From contig NZ_BKBA01000012.1 in assembly GCF_007992835.1 (NCBI RefSeq), forward strand, positions 62,001 to 126,000: a stretch of DNA of 64,000 nt. The letters run 5' to 3'. How positions within the stretch are numbered: the first letter of the stretch is position 1; the number at the start of each line of letters is the position of its first letter. The notes under the pieces are model-generated. The model did not search any database, was not told the DNA's origin, and saw only the letters and a list, made by a program, of their open reading frames with translations. Below are positions 8,619 to 18,385 of this stretch, in pieces. This stretch comes from Knoellia locipacati. Its GTDB lineage: Bacteria; Actinomycetota; Actinomycetes; Actinomycetales; Dermatophilaceae. A program made the position numbers and the translations under genes.

Positions 8619-9749
8619 ATGAACGAGCAGGACAGCCAGCCCACCGGAGGCGAGGTCACCCCCACGGGTGAGTTCGGTTCCGGTGCCGTTCGCCTCGACC
8701 AGGGGCACGTCATCGGAGACGGCGGGATCCCCGCCCGCTTCGAGAACCCCGGTTTCCCCCCGCACCCGCACCGCGGCACCGACCTCGACGAGGGCGCTGC
8801 CAAGCGCGCGGAGCGGGTCGTCGGAGGCCTGTTCATCCTGTCGGTGCTCGGCACGCTCGGCTTCATCGTGGCCTACTTCGCCATCGACTCCGACGCCACG
8901 GTCTTCGTCCCCGGCATCGGCATGACCAACGCGCTGCACCTCGTCCTCGGCCTGACGATGGCCGCCTCCCTCCTCGGCATCGGTCTCGGCGCGGTCCACT
9001 GGGCCAAGACGCTCATGCCCGACCACGAGGAGGTCGAGATGCGCCACACGATGCGCTCCGACGCCGAGCACCGCAAGGAGTTCGGCACGATCCTCGGTGA
9101 GGGCGCCGAGTCCGCGCACCTCACCCGTCGCCCGCTCATCAAGTACGCCATGGGTGGCGCCCTCGGCCTCTTCGCCGTGCCCGTCATCCTCCCCGTGCTC
9201 GGTGGCCTCGGCCCGATGCCCGGCGACGACCTGTCCGTGAGCTTCTGGAACGGCGACCAGGAGGAGGACGGCAAGTACCCCAACAAGCCGCTCCGCCTCA
9301 TGCGTGACCCGCAGAACACGCCGATCAAGGCCAGCGAGGTCACGATCGGCTCGGTCTTCCACGTCATGCCCGAGGGCCTGCTCGACCTCGAGGAGCACAT
9401 CCTCGAGGCCAAGGCCAAGGCCGCGGTCATCGTCATGCGTCTGGACCCTGACGACATCAAGGTCCAGAAGGAGAAGGACTGGGGCCACCAGGGCATCGTG
9501 GCGTACTCCAAGATCTGCACCCACGTGGGTTGCCCGGTGGGTCTCTACGAGCAGCAGACGCACCACCTGCTCTGCCCGTGCCACCAGTCCACGTTCGACG
9601 TGACGCAGGACTGCAAGGTGATCTTCGGCCCGGCCAAGCGCCCCCTTCCGCAATTGCCGATCACCGTCGATGATGAGGGGTATCTCATCTCCAAGGGTCC
9701 CTTCAAGGAAGCCACTGGACCGAGTTTCTGGGAGCGTGGTTCCGCATGA
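8619..9749 (+). CDS. qcrA: Rieske iron-sulfur subunit of cytochrome bc1
   Basis: A 376-aa Rieske protein with the long N-terminal part and three membrane helices typical of actinobacteria rather than a single anchor. The [2Fe-2S] boxes C-T-H-V-G-C (about residue 300) and C-P-C-H-Q-S (about 319) are intact. The spacing and the G-P-A-K-R-P-L-P-Q-L-P segment after box 2 fit functional menaquinol oxidation. Its stop overlaps the qcrB start by 4 nt (ATGA), so translation is coupled. Confidence 0.95.
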   Translation: MNEQDSQPTGGEVTPTGEFGSGAVRLDQGHVIGDGGIPARFENPGFPPHPHRGTDLDEGAAKRAERVVGGLFILSVLGTLGFIVAYFAIDSDATVFVPGIGMTNALHLVLGLTMAASLLGIGLGAVHWAKTLMPDHEEVEMRHTMRSDAEHRKEFGTILGEGAESAHLTRRPLIKYAMGGALGLFAVPVILPVLGGLGPMPGDDLSVSFWNGDQEEDGKYPNKPLRLMRDPQNTPIKASEVTIGSVFHVMPEGLLDLEEHILEAKAKAAVIVMRLDPDDIKVQKEKDWGHQGIVAYSKICTHVGCPVGLYEQQTHHLLCPCHQSTFDVTQDCKVIFGPAKRPLPQLPITVDDEGYLISKGPFKEATGPSFWERGSA

Positions 9750-11575
9750 GCACCGACACCTTCCCCGCCGGCCGTCCGGCGGACCGACTGCGCGACGGCG
9801 ACCAGCCCGCCGACCGGGCACCGAGCGCCGCAGCGCGCAAGGCCGGTGGCGTCGCGGGCTGGATCGACGACCGCACCGGCTCCGCCAAGGGCGTCAACTA
9901 CCTGCTCCGCAAGGTCTTCCCCGACCACTGGTCGTTCATGCTCGGCGAGATCGCGATGTACTCGCTCATCATCTGCCTCATCTCGGGTGCGCTCCTCACG
10001 CTGTGGTTCGTCCCCAGCGCCGGGCACACGATCTACGACGGCTCCTACGTGCCGCTGCGTGGCCAGCAGATGTCCGAGGCCTACGCCTCGACGCTCAACA
10101 TCTCGTTCGACGTTCGCGGTGGCCTCATCGTGCGCCAGATCCACCACTGGGCCGCGCTGATGTTCATCGTCGGCCTCACGGTGCACATGTTCCGCGTCTT
10201 CTTCACCGGAGCCTTCCGCAAGCCGCGTGAGCTCAACTGGGTCATCGGCACGGTCCTCGCGCTGCTCGCGGCCATCGAGGGCTTCGCGGGCTACTCCCTC
10301 CCCGACGACCTGCTCTCGGGCACCGGTATCCGCGCGATGGAGGGCTTCGTCCAGACGGCGCCGGTCATCGGCTCCTACCTCGCGTACGGCATCTTCGGTG
10401 GGCCCTTCCCCGGTGAGGCGATCATCCCTCGCCTGTACTCCGCGCACGTGCTGCTCCTGCCGGCGATCCTCGTCGGTCTCTTCACGGCGCACATCGTGCT
10501 CGTGGCGGTGCAGAAGCACACCCAGTTCCCCGGCCCGGGCCGCACCAACGACAACGTCGTCGGCTATCGCGTCATGCCGGTCTACGCCGCCAAGGCGGGC
10601 GGGTTCTTCTTCATCGTCTTCGGTGTCATCGCCCTCATCTCGGCGCTGTTCACGATCAACCCGATCTGGGCCTACGGTCCCTACGACCCCTCCCCCGTGA
10701 CGGCGGGCTCGCAGCCCGACTGGTACATGGGTGCCTACGACGGTGCACTTCGACTGCTGCCCGGCTGGCTCGAGTTCAGCTTCCTCGGCTTCACGATGTC
10801 GCTCAACATCGCGCTCGGCGCCCTCGTGCTGCTGCCGCTGGTCTACATCGTCGTGGGTGTCTACCCGTTCGTCGAGCGTTGGGTCACCGGTGACGACCGC
10901 GAGCACCACCTGCTCGACCGTCCCCGCAACAACCCGACCCGCACCGGCATCGGCATGGCCGGCATCGTCGCCTACTCCGTGTTCATGTTCGCGGCCGGCA
11001 ACGACATCATGGCCATTAAGCTCGGCATGTCGATCAACGACATCACCTGGGCGTTCCGGATCGGGCTGTTCGTCCTCCCGCCGCTGACGTTCTGGGTGAC
11101 GAAGCGGATCTGCCTCAGCCTCCAGCGCCGTGACCGCGACCTCGCGCTTCACGCGCGGGAGTCGGGGCGGATCATCCGCGGCGCCGACGGCTCGTTCCAC
11201 GAGCGCCATGACGCCCTCACGGACCACGAGCGCTGGATCCTCGTGCAGCACGAGCCGGTCGAGCCGCTGCAGCTCACGCCGGATGTCGACGAGAACGGCG
11301 TGGCCCGCCCCGCGGCCCGCAAGGACCGTCTGCGTGCCAAGGTGTCGCACTTCTACTTCAAGGACGCGGTCAACCCGGTCACCCCGGCCGAGCTGGCGGC
11401 GGCGCACCACGACGGCCACCAGGCCGAGGCGATCGAGGCGCCCTTCGACTACGAGGGCATCGAGGGCGACTCGGACCACACCCCCGGCACCGGTGGTCAA
11501 GGCGCCGACACCGACGCCGGCCGCTCCGAGGCCGCCGAGCGTGGCATCGGCAGCGCCAGCCGCCTGCGGGAGTGA
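9746..11575 (+). CDS. qcrB: Cytochrome b subunit of cytochrome bc1
   Basis: QcrB carries both haems b and the quinol sites. The 609-aa protein has paired haem-ligand histidines (H-H-W-A-A-L and V-H-M-F on one helix face; S-A-H-V-L-L-L and T-A-H-I on the other). The Qo motif reads P-D-W-Y, the actinobacterial variant of PEWY. After the eight-helix core a hydrophilic C-terminal tail of well over 100 residues, typical of the phylum, ends in an Asp/Gly-rich stretch. It is the last gene of the operon before a strong hairpin. Confidence 0.96.
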   Translation: MSTDTFPAGRPADRLRDGDQPADRAPSAAARKAGGVAGWIDDRTGSAKGVNYLLRKVFPDHWSFMLGEIAMYSLIICLISGALLTLWFVPSAGHTIYDGSYVPLRGQQMSEAYASTLNISFDVRGGLIVRQIHHWAALMFIVGLTVHMFRVFFTGAFRKPRELNWVIGTVLALLAAIEGFAGYSLPDDLLSGTGIRAMEGFVQTAPVIGSYLAYGIFGGPFPGEAIIPRLYSAHVLLLPAILVGLFTAHIVLVAVQKHTQFPGPGRTNDNVVGYRVMPVYAAKAGGFFFIVFGVIALISALFTINPIWAYGPYDPSPVTAGSQPDWYMGAYDGALRLLPGWLEFSFLGFTMSLNIALGALVLLPLVYIVVGVYPFVERWVTGDDREHHLLDRPRNNPTRTGIGMAGIVAYSVFMFAAGNDIMAIKLGMSINDITWAFRIGLFVLPPLTFWVTKRICLSLQRRDRDLALHARESGRIIRGADGSFHERHDALTDHERWILVQHEPVEPLQLTPDVDENGVARPAARKDRLRAKVSHFYFKDAVNPVTPAELAAAHHDGHQAEAIEAPFDYEGIEGDSDHTPGTGGQGADTDAGRSEAAERGIGSASRLRE

Positions 11576-11612
11576 GCAGGACCTGACCTCGCGCGCCACC
11601 CACGGCGACAGA

Positions 11613-11647
11613 CAGCGACCCCCGGACCATGTGTCCGGGGGTCGCTG
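11613..11647 (+). terminator. GC-rich terminator hairpin after qcrB
   Basis: A perfect 15-bp stem beginning CAGCGACCCCCGGAC closes on a 5-nt loop (CATGT), 38 nt after the qcrB stop. No U-run follows, as is common in high-GC actinobacteria. It would end the ctaE-qcrCAB transcript. Confidence 0.8.
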
Positions 11648-11787
11648 CTGTCGGCGGGGCCGTTGGCGTGACAGGGTCGTCAGCAGGAACGCGCGGGGCC
11701 GCGGTCCGCGGATGTCGAGGAACGGCATACGGCTCCGTCCCCGTGGTGTCGGCGGTCACGAGGCCGCCACCGAACCCAGGAGAGACC

Positions 11788-12201
11788 ATGGCGAAGTACC
11801 TGCTCCTCAAGCACTACGTCGGCGGACCCGAGCGCCGGCCGCAGGGCACGGTCCCGATGGACCAGTGGACCCCGCAGGAGGTCACCGACCACATGGCGTT
11901 CATGCAGCACGTCGCCGACACCCTGAAGGAGCGGGGTGAGTTCGTCGACGCCCAGGCCCTCTCCCCCGAGGGCAGCTTCGTGCGCTACGACGGCGAGGGC
12001 CGGCCGCCGGTCACCGACGGTCCGTTCGCGGAGACCAAGGACCTCATCGCCGGGTGGATGGCCATCGACGTCGACTCGCTCGAGCGGGCCCACGAGGTCG
12101 CCGCCTTCCTCTCCTCGGCGCCAGGTCCCGGTGGCGTGCCGCTCGAGGAGTGGCTCGAGGTCCGCCCCTTCCTCACCGACGTCCCGCAGGTCGACGCCTG
12201 A
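11788..12201 (+). CDS. DGPF/YCII-family protein
   Basis: A 137-aa protein with M-A-K-Y-L-L-L-K-H-Y at the start and the diagnostic T-D-G-P-F-A-E-T-K-D motif, here D-G-P-F, then an A-x-E-W-L-E-V-R-P end. ATG follows AGGAGAGACC. It sits 17 nt before an ECF42-type sigma factor gene; DGPF proteins and ECF42 factors are a known genomic pair in which the sigma factor activates the DGPF gene. The biochemical role of the family is not settled. Confidence 0.88.
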   Translation: MAKYLLLKHYVGGPERRPQGTVPMDQWTPQEVTDHMAFMQHVADTLKERGEFVDAQALSPEGSFVRYDGEGRPPVTDGPFAETKDLIAGWMAIDVDSLERAHEVAAFLSSAPGPGGVPLEEWLEVRPFLTDVPQVDA

Positions 12202-12218
12202 GCCGCCAGACGCCTGCC

Positions 12219-13373
12219 ATGACCGATCTGGGCGCGCTCTTCAAGGACCTCGGTCCACGGGTGCTCGGCGTCCTCGTGCGACGCGGGGCGGACTTCGCCT
12301 CGGCCGAGGACGCCGTCCAGGAGGCGCTCATCGAGGCGCACCGGCGCTGGGGGGAGGACACGCCGCGCGACCCGTTCGCCTGGCTCGTCACCACGGCGTG
12401 GCGCAAGCACCTCGACGTCGTCCGCTCGGAGTCCTCACGGCGCCGGCGCGAGGTCGCCGACCACCTCGAGCCCGATCCGGGCCCAGTCACGGGCACCGAC
12501 GAGACGCTGCTCCTGCTCTTCCTCGCGTGCCACCCGGCGCTCTCGCCGTCGTCGGCCGTGGCCCTGACCCTGCGCGCCGTCGGAGGCCTCACGACGCGTC
12601 AGATCGCCAGTGCGTACCTCGTCCCCGAGTCGACGATGGCCCAGCGGATCTCCCGTGCCAAGCGCACGCTGTCGCGGGAACGTCTCACCGAGCCCGGTGA
12701 CCTCGCCGTGGTGCTGCGTGTGCTCTACCTCATCTACAACGAGGGGCACAGCGGCGAGGTCGACCTCGCGGACGAGGCCATCCGGCTCACCCGTCAGCTG
12801 CTGTCGTCGGCGCCCGAGCCGGAGGTCGCCGGTCTGCTCGCCCTCATGCTCCTGCACCATGCGCGCCGGCCGGCCCGATGGTCACCCGACGGCGCCCTCG
12901 TCAGCCTCGACGTGCAGGACCGCAGCCGGTGGGACACCGGGCTCATCAATGAGGGTGTCGAGATCCTCCAGAGCGCACTGTCGCTCGACCGGCTCGGGGA
13001 GTTCCAGGTGCAGGCGGCCATCGCAGCGCTGCACGCCGACGCACCGGTCGCGGAGCAGACCGACTGGCCCCAGATCCTCGAGTGGTACGACCTGCTCATG
13101 GAGCTCAACCCCACCCCCGTCGTCGAGCTCAACCGGGCGGTCGCCGTCGGCGAGGTCGACGGCCCGCGTGCCGGGCTGGCAGCGGTGGCACGGGTGCCGG
13201 ACTCGGTGCCGAGACACACGGCCGTGCGTGCCCACCTCCACGAGCGTGCCGGAGACCTCGAGACCGCCCACAGCCTGTATGCCGTCGCGTCCCGTTCCGC
13301 AGCCAGCGCGGCCGAGCGCGACCACCTCACCCGCCAGGCAGCCCGGGTGCACCAGCGGCTGCACCGGGCGTGA
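12219..13373 (+). CDS. ECF42-type RNA polymerase sigma factor
   Basis: The 384-aa protein has sigma-70 region 2 at about 15-75 (D-A-V-Q-E-A-L-I-E-A-H-R-R-W), region 4 at about 105-155 (T-T-R-Q-I-A-S-A-Y-L then S-R-A-K-R-T-L) and a helical C-terminal extension of about 200 residues with TPR-like features (Y-L-I-Y-N-E-G-H-S-G and L-N-R-A-V-A-V). That extension defines group ECF42 and replaces an anti-sigma partner. It follows the DGPF gene, its probable target. Confidence 0.9.
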   Translation: MTDLGALFKDLGPRVLGVLVRRGADFASAEDAVQEALIEAHRRWGEDTPRDPFAWLVTTAWRKHLDVVRSESSRRRREVADHLEPDPGPVTGTDETLLLLFLACHPALSPSSAVALTLRAVGGLTTRQIASAYLVPESTMAQRISRAKRTLSRERLTEPGDLAVVLRVLYLIYNEGHSGEVDLADEAIRLTRQLLSSAPEPEVAGLLALMLLHHARRPARWSPDGALVSLDVQDRSRWDTGLINEGVEILQSALSLDRLGEFQVQAAIAALHADAPVAEQTDWPQILEWYDLLMELNPTPVVELNRAVAVGEVDGPRAGLAAVARVPDSVPRHTAVRAHLHERAGDLETAHSLYAVASRSAASAAERDHLTRQAARVHQRLHRA

Positions 13374-13385
13374 CAGGCTGGGGCC

Positions 13386-13739
13386 GTGGATGCCGTCGCC
13401 CCGGAGCAGTTCGAGTCGATCGTCGAGGAGTCGCTCGACGAGGTGCCCGAGGAGCTCATGGCGATGCTCGACAACGTCGTCTTCCTCGTCGAGGACGAGC
13501 CGCCGGCCGACGACCCCGAGCTGCTCGGGGTCTATGACGGTGTGCCGCTCACCGAGCGCGACGCCGGCTGGGGGCTGGGCAACCTGCCCGACCGGATCAC
13601 GCTCTTCCGTGGTCCGCTGACGCGCATGTGCGAGGACCTCGACGACCTGCGTGACGAGATCGCGATCACCGTCGTCCACGAGATCGCGCACCACTTCGGC
13701 ATCGACGACGCCGCCCTGCACGAGCTCGGCTGGGGCTGA
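13386..13739 (+). CDS. Small zincin-like metallopeptidase
   Basis: A 117-aa protein of the actinobacterial metallopeptidase family formerly DUF1025. It has H-E-I-A-H-H-F-G-I-D-D near the C-terminus, a zincin HExxHxxG-x-x-D arrangement, after an acidic N-terminal half. It starts with GTG 12 nt after the sigma factor stop, so it may be co-transcribed; a CAGGCT hexamer 6 nt before the GTG could also give a separate leaderless start. No signal peptide is seen, so it is cytoplasmic. Substrate unknown. Confidence 0.82.
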   Translation: MDAVAPEQFESIVEESLDEVPEELMAMLDNVVFLVEDEPPADDPELLGVYDGVPLTERDAGWGLGNLPDRITLFRGPLTRMCEDLDDLRDEIAITVVHEIAHHFGIDDAALHELGWG

Positions 13740-13805
13740 CGCCGGGCCGTCGGGCCGTCGGGCCGTCGTCCCACGGACACCGCATCGCTGGCCGGACCCG
13801 GCGGA

Positions 13806-13811
13806 TACGGT
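13806..13811 (+). promoter_or_regulatory. -10 hexamer TACGGT, leaderless type
   Basis: The hexamer ends 6 nt before the GTG of the ThrE-like exporter gene. The spacer upstream holds three tandem copies of GGGCCGTC (13744-13767). Confidence 0.55.
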
Positions 13812-13817
13812 TCTCGG

Positions 13818-15137
13818 GTGAGCACCCCCGCCGACTCCCGGCACTCCTGGAACTCCCGGCCCACGCCGGTCGACGATGTCCGTGACCGCCGGCTGCTCGC
13901 CTGGGTCGGTGCCGGGCTCCTCGCAGGAGGCATGCCGGTGCACGAGGTCGAGGAGGACGTGCGTGACGTCGCCCGGGCCCTGGGACACACGGGCACGCAG
14001 GTCGCCTGCTCCCCCACCGGACTCATGGTCTCGCTCCGGTCGGGCGATGCGTCCACCTTCGAGCAGGTCGATGGAGGTCTGCGGCTGGACCAGCTCGCCG
14101 ACGTCCTTGCCCTCCAGGTCGGGCTCCGGACCGGTCGCACCACGCCCGAGGCCGGGCTGAAGCAGCTCGCCCGGCTCCGCGCGCAGCCGCACCGCTACCG
14201 CACGGTCGGGTTCGTCGCCGGCGCGATGCTGTCCGGCGTGGGCATCGGGCTCATCCTCGCGCCGTCGCTCGCGACCTTCCTCTTCACCGTGGCCGTCGCC
14301 GCGCTGACCCCGGTCTTCGTCCGGCTGGGAAGCCGCGGGAGCGCCCTTCGCACGCTCACGCCGTTCGTCGCCGGTCTCGTCGTGGCGCTCCTGGCCTTCC
14401 TCGCTGCGGACCAGGGGTGGCTGGACGCCCCGCTGCGCAGTCTCGTGGCTCCGATCGCGGTGCTGCTGCCCGGAGCCCTCATCGTCACCGGGCTCACCGA
14501 GCTCGCCGCCGGGGCCATGGTGGCCGGGAGCTCGCGCCTCGCGTTCGGGCTGGTCCAGCTGCTGCTCTTCGTCCTCGGCGTCGGGGCCGCCCTGGCGGTG
14601 GTCGGCGGCCCGGCGGTGCTGCTCGACACCTCTGCCCCCGAGGGCCCCGGCTGGTGGGCACCCCTGCTCGGACTGGCTGTCGTCACGGTCGCGATCGCGC
14701 TCCTGGAGTCGGTGCCGGTCCGTCAGGCCCCGTGGCTGGCCGCTGCGATCCTGGCGACCTTCACGGCGCAGGCCCTCACGGTCGCGGTCGTCGACACGCG
14801 CTGGGCCGGCGCCTTCGTCGGCGCCGTCGTCGCCGCGCTGCTCTCGACGCTGCTCGAGTACGTCCGTCCGGAGCTGCCCCGCATGGTGACCTTCCTGCCC
14901 AGCTTCTGGCTCCTCGTCCCCGGCTCGCTGGGGCTCATCTCGCTGGCCCAGTTCGAGGTCGGCGCCGGTGAGGCAGCCACCGCCCTGGCCGATGTCGTCG
15001 TCGTGGTCGCCGCCATCGCCCTCGGCGTCATCGTCGGAGCCGCTCTCGCCGCGCCGCTGCGCCGGCTGGCCCGTCAGCTGGGGCTGCCCCACCTTCGCCG
15101 GCTCATGACGACCCGGCGTCGGCGCTCCCAGGCCTGA
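13818..15137 (+). CDS. ThrE-family threonine/serine exporter
   Basis: The 439-aa protein joins the two halves of the ThrE family: a cytosolic-to-membrane ThrE_1 half (G-G-M-P-V-H-E-V-E near residue 37, characteristic of the family) and a second block of five helices (ThrE_2) ending around residue 420. About ten membrane helices are visible. Members export L-threonine and L-serine using proton motive force; the exact substrate here is inferred from family only. It is convergent with ctaF across a strong bidirectional hairpin. Confidence 0.85.
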   Translation: MSTPADSRHSWNSRPTPVDDVRDRRLLAWVGAGLLAGGMPVHEVEEDVRDVARALGHTGTQVACSPTGLMVSLRSGDASTFEQVDGGLRLDQLADVLALQVGLRTGRTTPEAGLKQLARLRAQPHRYRTVGFVAGAMLSGVGIGLILAPSLATFLFTVAVAALTPVFVRLGSRGSALRTLTPFVAGLVVALLAFLAADQGWLDAPLRSLVAPIAVLLPGALIVTGLTELAAGAMVAGSSRLAFGLVQLLLFVLGVGAALAVVGGPAVLLDTSAPEGPGWWAPLLGLAVVTVAIALLESVPVRQAPWLAAAILATFTAQALTVAVVDTRWAGAFVGAVVAALLSTLLEYVRPELPRMVTFLPSFWLLVPGSLGLISLAQFEVGAGEAATALADVVVVVAAIALGVIVGAALAAPLRRLARQLGLPHLRRLMTTRRRRSQA

Positions 15138-15177
15138 CGAACCTCGCCCGCCGACCCGGGACACCACCGCAGCGACA

Positions 15178-15215
15178 ACAGGACCGGCCCCGTCAAGAGA
15201 CGGGGCCGGTCCTGT
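15178..15215. terminator. Bidirectional terminator hairpin
   Basis: A perfect 17-bp stem (arms 15178-15194 and 15199-15215) with an AAGA loop lies between the convergent ThrE-like gene and ctaF. The arms start ACAGG and end CCTGT, so either transcript forms the same hairpin. Confidence 0.88.
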
Positions 15216-15240
15216 TCGCACGGTGCGCGAGAGTGGGGGA

Positions 15241-15645
15241 TCAGAGGGCGTGCGGGCCCTTCCAGTACTCGAAGACCCAGCCGACGAGCGCGGGGATCGT
15301 GAAGAACGCGCCGAGGGCGACGAGCCACCAGCCGATCGCCAGGCCGAGGAAGATGAGCGCCGAGGAGGCCGCGAGCCACAGCGGCCACCAGCTGTGCGGG
15401 CTGAAGAAGCCGTAGTCACCGGCGATGTCGCTGATCTCGCCCAGGGGGTCGTCCTCGGGCGGGACACCGTCGAGCTTGCGACGGGTGATGTTGAGGTAGC
15501 CGGCGATCATGAAGCCGAGCAGGGCGCCGAGGGTCAGCCCGACGACACCCACGGGCTCGGTGAAGTCGTTCCAGACGCCGTAGACGACCGCCATGAGGGC
15601 GGCGAAGCCACCGAAGAGGTAGCCGATCCGTTCCATTGCCAGCAT
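15241..15645 (-). CDS. ctaF: Cytochrome c oxidase subunit IV, actinobacterial
   Basis: The 134-aa, four-helix protein is the actinobacteria-specific subunit IV of the aa3 oxidase. It starts M-E-R-I-G-Y-L-F-G-G after two or three residues, has the acidic loop P-P-E-D-D-P-L-G-E-I and the F-F-S-P-H-S-W-W-P motif. It begins 3 nt after the ctaD stop, so the two are translationally coupled. Confidence 0.92.
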   Translation of the reverse strand: MLAMERIGYLFGGFAALMAVVYGVWNDFTEPVGVVGLTLGALLGFMIAGYLNITRRKLDGVPPEDDPLGEISDIAGDYGFFSPHSWWPLWLAASSALIFLGLAIGWWLVALGAFFTIPALVGWVFEYWKGPHAL

Positions 15646-15648
15646 GGG

Positions 15649-17400
15649 TCAGCTTTCCTTCTTGGTCGTCGAGGACATCGACTCGTCACCGAGGTCCGCG
15701 GCGCCCATGGCCCGCACGAGACCGGACCGCTCGTAGCCGGCCGGGGCCGCCTCGGGGTGGTTGAGGTCGAAGGCGGGGCGCTCGGAGCGGATCCGCGGGA
15801 TGGAGTTGAAGTTGTGGCGAGGCGGCGGGCAGGACGTCGCCCACTCGAGCGAGGCGCCGTAGCCCCACGGGTCGTCGGTCTCGACGAGCGGCGCGTAGCG
15901 CCAGGTCTTCCAGACGTTGTAGAAGAACGGGATCATCGAGGCGCCGAGGAGGAACGCACCGACCGTCGACACCTGGTTGGCGAACGTGAAGCCGTCCTCG
16001 GGGAGGTAGTCGGCGTAGCGACGCGGCATGCCCCAGATGCCCAGCAGGTGCTGGATGAGGAAGGTCGTGTGGAAGCCGATGAACAGCATCCAGAAGTGGA
16101 CCTTGCCGAGCGTCTCGTCGAGCATCCGGCCGGTGAGCTTGGGCCACCAGAAGTAGAAGCCGCCGAACATCGCGAACACGACGGTGCCGAAGACGACGTA
16201 GTGGAAGTGCGCCACGACGAAGTAGCTGTCGGTGAGGTGGAAGTCGAGGGCCGGGCTGGCGAGGATGACGCCGGTGAGGCCACCGAAGAGGAAGGTCACG
16301 AGGAAGCCGAGGGCCCAGAGCATCGGCGTCTCAAAGCTGAGCTTGCCGCCCCACATCGTGCCGATCCAGTTGAAGAACTTCACGCCGGTCGGCACCGCGA
16401 TGAGCATCGTCATGATCGCGAAGAACGGGAGGAGCACCTGACCCGTGCCGTACATGTGGTGGGCCCACACCGACACCGACAGCGCGGCGATGGCGATGGT
16501 CGCGTAGACGAGGGTCTTGTAGCCGAAGATCGGCTTGCGCGAGAACACCGGGAGGATCTCGGAGATGATCCCGAAGAACGGCAGCGCGATGACATAGACC
16601 TCGGGGTGGCCGAAGAACCAGAAGATGTGCTGCCAGAGCATCACACCGCCACTGGCGGGGTCGAAGATGTGCGCACCGAACCGGCGGTCGGCACCCAGCG
16701 CGAAGAGCGCGGCGGCCAGGGCCGGGAAGATGAGGAGCACGAGGATCGACGTGATGAGGACGGTCCACACGAAGATCGGCATCCGGAACATCGTCATGCC
16801 GGGGGCGCGCATCGTCAGGATGGTCGTGATGAAGTTGACCGAGCCGAGGATGGTGCCGAAGCCGGCGAGCGCCAGGCCGAAGACCCAGAGGTTGCCACCC
16901 GCACCCGGGCTGTAGGACGCGTCCGACAGCGGGGTGTAGGCGAACCAGCCGAAGGCGGCCGCGCCGTCACGCGTGAGGAAGCCACCGGCGGCGATGAGGC
17001 CACCGAAGAGGTAGAGCCAGTAGGCGAACATGTTGAGCCGCGGGAACGACACGTCGGGCGCGCCGATCTGGAGCGGCATGAGCGCGTTGGCGAAGGCCGC
17101 GAACAGCGGCGTCGCGAAGAGCAGCAGCATGATCGTGCCGTGCATCGTGAAGAGCTGGTTGAACTGCTCCGGGTTGTCGACGACCTGCATCCCCGGCTGG
17201 AACAGCTCGGCGCGGATGATGAGCGCCATGAGGCCGCCCATGAGGAACCACGCGAACGAGGTGATGAAGTAGAGGTTGCCGATGACCTTGTGATCGGTCG
17301 TGGTGATCCACTTGACGACCGTGGCGCCCGGCGACACCCGCGCGTGGCGGACGGTCTCGCGCTCACGGAGCATGGTGCGGGTTTCGGTTGCGGCACTCAT
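15649..17400 (-). CDS. ctaD: Cytochrome c oxidase subunit I
   Basis: The 583-aa catalytic subunit of the aa3 oxidase has twelve membrane helices. The CuB and His-Tyr cross-link motif reads [10 protein letters not shown], the other CuB histidines are in V-W-A-H-H-M-Y, and the haem a/a3 ligands are in V-A-H-F-H-Y-V-V-F. All catalytic residues are intact. It reduces O2 to water using electrons from CtaC and lies between ctaC and ctaF with 4-nt and 3-nt gaps. Confidence 0.97.
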   Translation of the reverse strand: MSAATETRTMLRERETVRHARVSPGATVVKWITTTDHKVIGNLYFITSFAWFLMGGLMALIIRAELFQPGMQVVDNPEQFNQLFTMHGTIMLLLFATPLFAAFANALMPLQIGAPDVSFPRLNMFAYWLYLFGGLIAAGGFLTRDGAAAFGWFAYTPLSDASYSPGAGGNLWVFGLALAGFGTILGSVNFITTILTMRAPGMTMFRMPIFVWTVLITSILVLLIFPALAAALFALGADRRFGAHIFDPASGGVMLWQHIFWFFGHPEVYVIALPFFGIISEILPVFSRKPIFGYKTLVYATIAIAALSVSVWAHHMYGTGQVLLPFFAIMTMLIAVPTGVKFFNWIGTMWGGKLSFETPMLWALGFLVTFLFGGLTGVILASPALDFHLTDSYFVVAHFHYVVFGTVVFAMFGGFYFWWPKLTGRMLDETLGKVHFWMLFIGFHTTFLIQHLLGIWGMPRRYADYLPEDGFTFANQVSTVGAFLLGASMIPFFYNVWKTWRYAPLVETDDPWGYGASLEWATSCPPPRHNFNSIPRIRSERPAFDLNHPEAAPAGYERSGLVRAMGAADLGDESMSSTTKKES

Positions 17401-17404
17401 GGGT

Positions 17405-18292
17405 TTACTTCCTCAGTTCTTCGGGCAGGAGCTCCTGCTCGCCCGGCACGAGACCCTCGCGGTTCAGGTCGGTGCCGAGGAGCCCGGTCTGACCCTGGGA
17501 CTTGAGGTCGGCCATGTGCGCGTCGAACTCGGCACGCGGGACGACCTTGACGTTGAACAGCATCTGGGAGTGGTAGGCGCCGCAGAGCTCGGCACACTTG
17601 CCCTTGAAGGTGCCCTCCTCCGTCGGCACGACCTGGAACTTGTTGACCTTGCCCGGGAGCATGTCGAGCTTCTGGAGGAACTGCGGGACCCAGAACGAGT
17701 GGATGACGTCACGCGACGTGAGCACGAACTCGACCCGCTCACCGACCGGGAGGTACATGGTCGGGATGGTCTCCTCGGCGCCGGGCTCACCGGTGAGGAT
17801 GGCCTGCGTGCCGACCTCGTGGACGTCCGCCTCGACGTAGTTGAAGTCCCAGGACCACTGCTTGCCGACGACGTTGACCGTCACGGCGGGGTCCTTGGAC
17901 GTGTCGAGCAGCGCCGACTGGTCCTTGGCGGTGTAGAAGAAGAACACGGCGACCATGAAGATCGGGACGATCGTGTAGAGGATCTCGAGCGGCACGTTGT
18001 AGCGCAGCTGGACGGGGAGCTCGTTGTCGTCGCGGCGGCGGCGGTAGGCCACGATGCACCACGCGGTGAGACCCCAGACGAGGACACCGACGGCGAGGCA
18101 CGCGATCCACGCACCGATCCACAGGGCGCGCACGCGCTCGGAGTTCTCGGTCACTCCCTGGGGGAGGAAGCCGTTCTCGAACTTGCCCAGCTCGCACCCG
18201 CTGAGCGTCACCATCGCACTCACGGCCACAGCGGCCCACAGGGCCAGTCGGCGGCCTCGTGGGCGGGGGTTGAAGTGGTCGTGCTGGCGCAC
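17405..18292 (-). CDS. ctaC: Cytochrome c oxidase subunit II
   Basis: The 295-aa lipoprotein has a lipobox L-S-G-C, two membrane helices and a cupredoxin domain whose CuA site [12 protein letters not shown] is intact. I start it at GTG 18292 because AGGAGG stands 8 nt before it; the frame continues upstream to a TTG at 18331 without a ribosome-binding site. A likely -10 (TAGTGT, 18337-18332) lies just beyond. CtaC receives electrons from QcrC. It opens the ctaC-ctaD-ctaF operon. Confidence 0.95.
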   Translation of the reverse strand: MRQHDHFNPRPRGRRLALWAAVAVSAMVTLSGCELGKFENGFLPQGVTENSERVRALWIGAWIACLAVGVLVWGLTAWCIVAYRRRRDDNELPVQLRYNVPLEILYTIVPIFMVAVFFFYTAKDQSALLDTSKDPAVTVNVVGKQWSWDFNYVEADVHEVGTQAILTGEPGAEETIPTMYLPVGERVEFVLTSRDVIHSFWVPQFLQKLDMLPGKVNKFQVVPTEEGTFKGKCAELCGAYHSQMLFNVKVVPRAEFDAHMADLKSQGQTGLLGTDLNREGLVPGEQELLPEELRK

Positions 18293-18373
18293 CGTGGCAC
18301 CCTCCTGCGTCGTCTGCTGGAACACGACCAAACACTAGTGCATGGGGCGGAACTTCCATGGGACGGGTGGCGT

Positions 18374-18379
18374 TACGGT
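18374..18379 (+). promoter_or_regulatory. -10 hexamer TACGGT, leaderless type
   Basis: The hexamer ends 6 nt before the GTG of the NifS-like gene, divergent from ctaC. It supports the 18386 start against the longer upstream frame, which is antisense to ctaC. Confidence 0.6.
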
Positions 18380-18385
18380 CGACCT

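Noticed and set aside
9545-11728. Very long minus-strand open frame opposite qcrB
   Set aside because: It is the antisense shadow of qcrA/qcrB in high-GC DNA; the qcr proteins are certain and the shadow is a charged low-complexity product.
13744-13767. Three tandem GGGCCGTC units
   Set aside because: Short, in a 78-nt spacer and without other copies; most likely replication slippage in GC-rich DNA.
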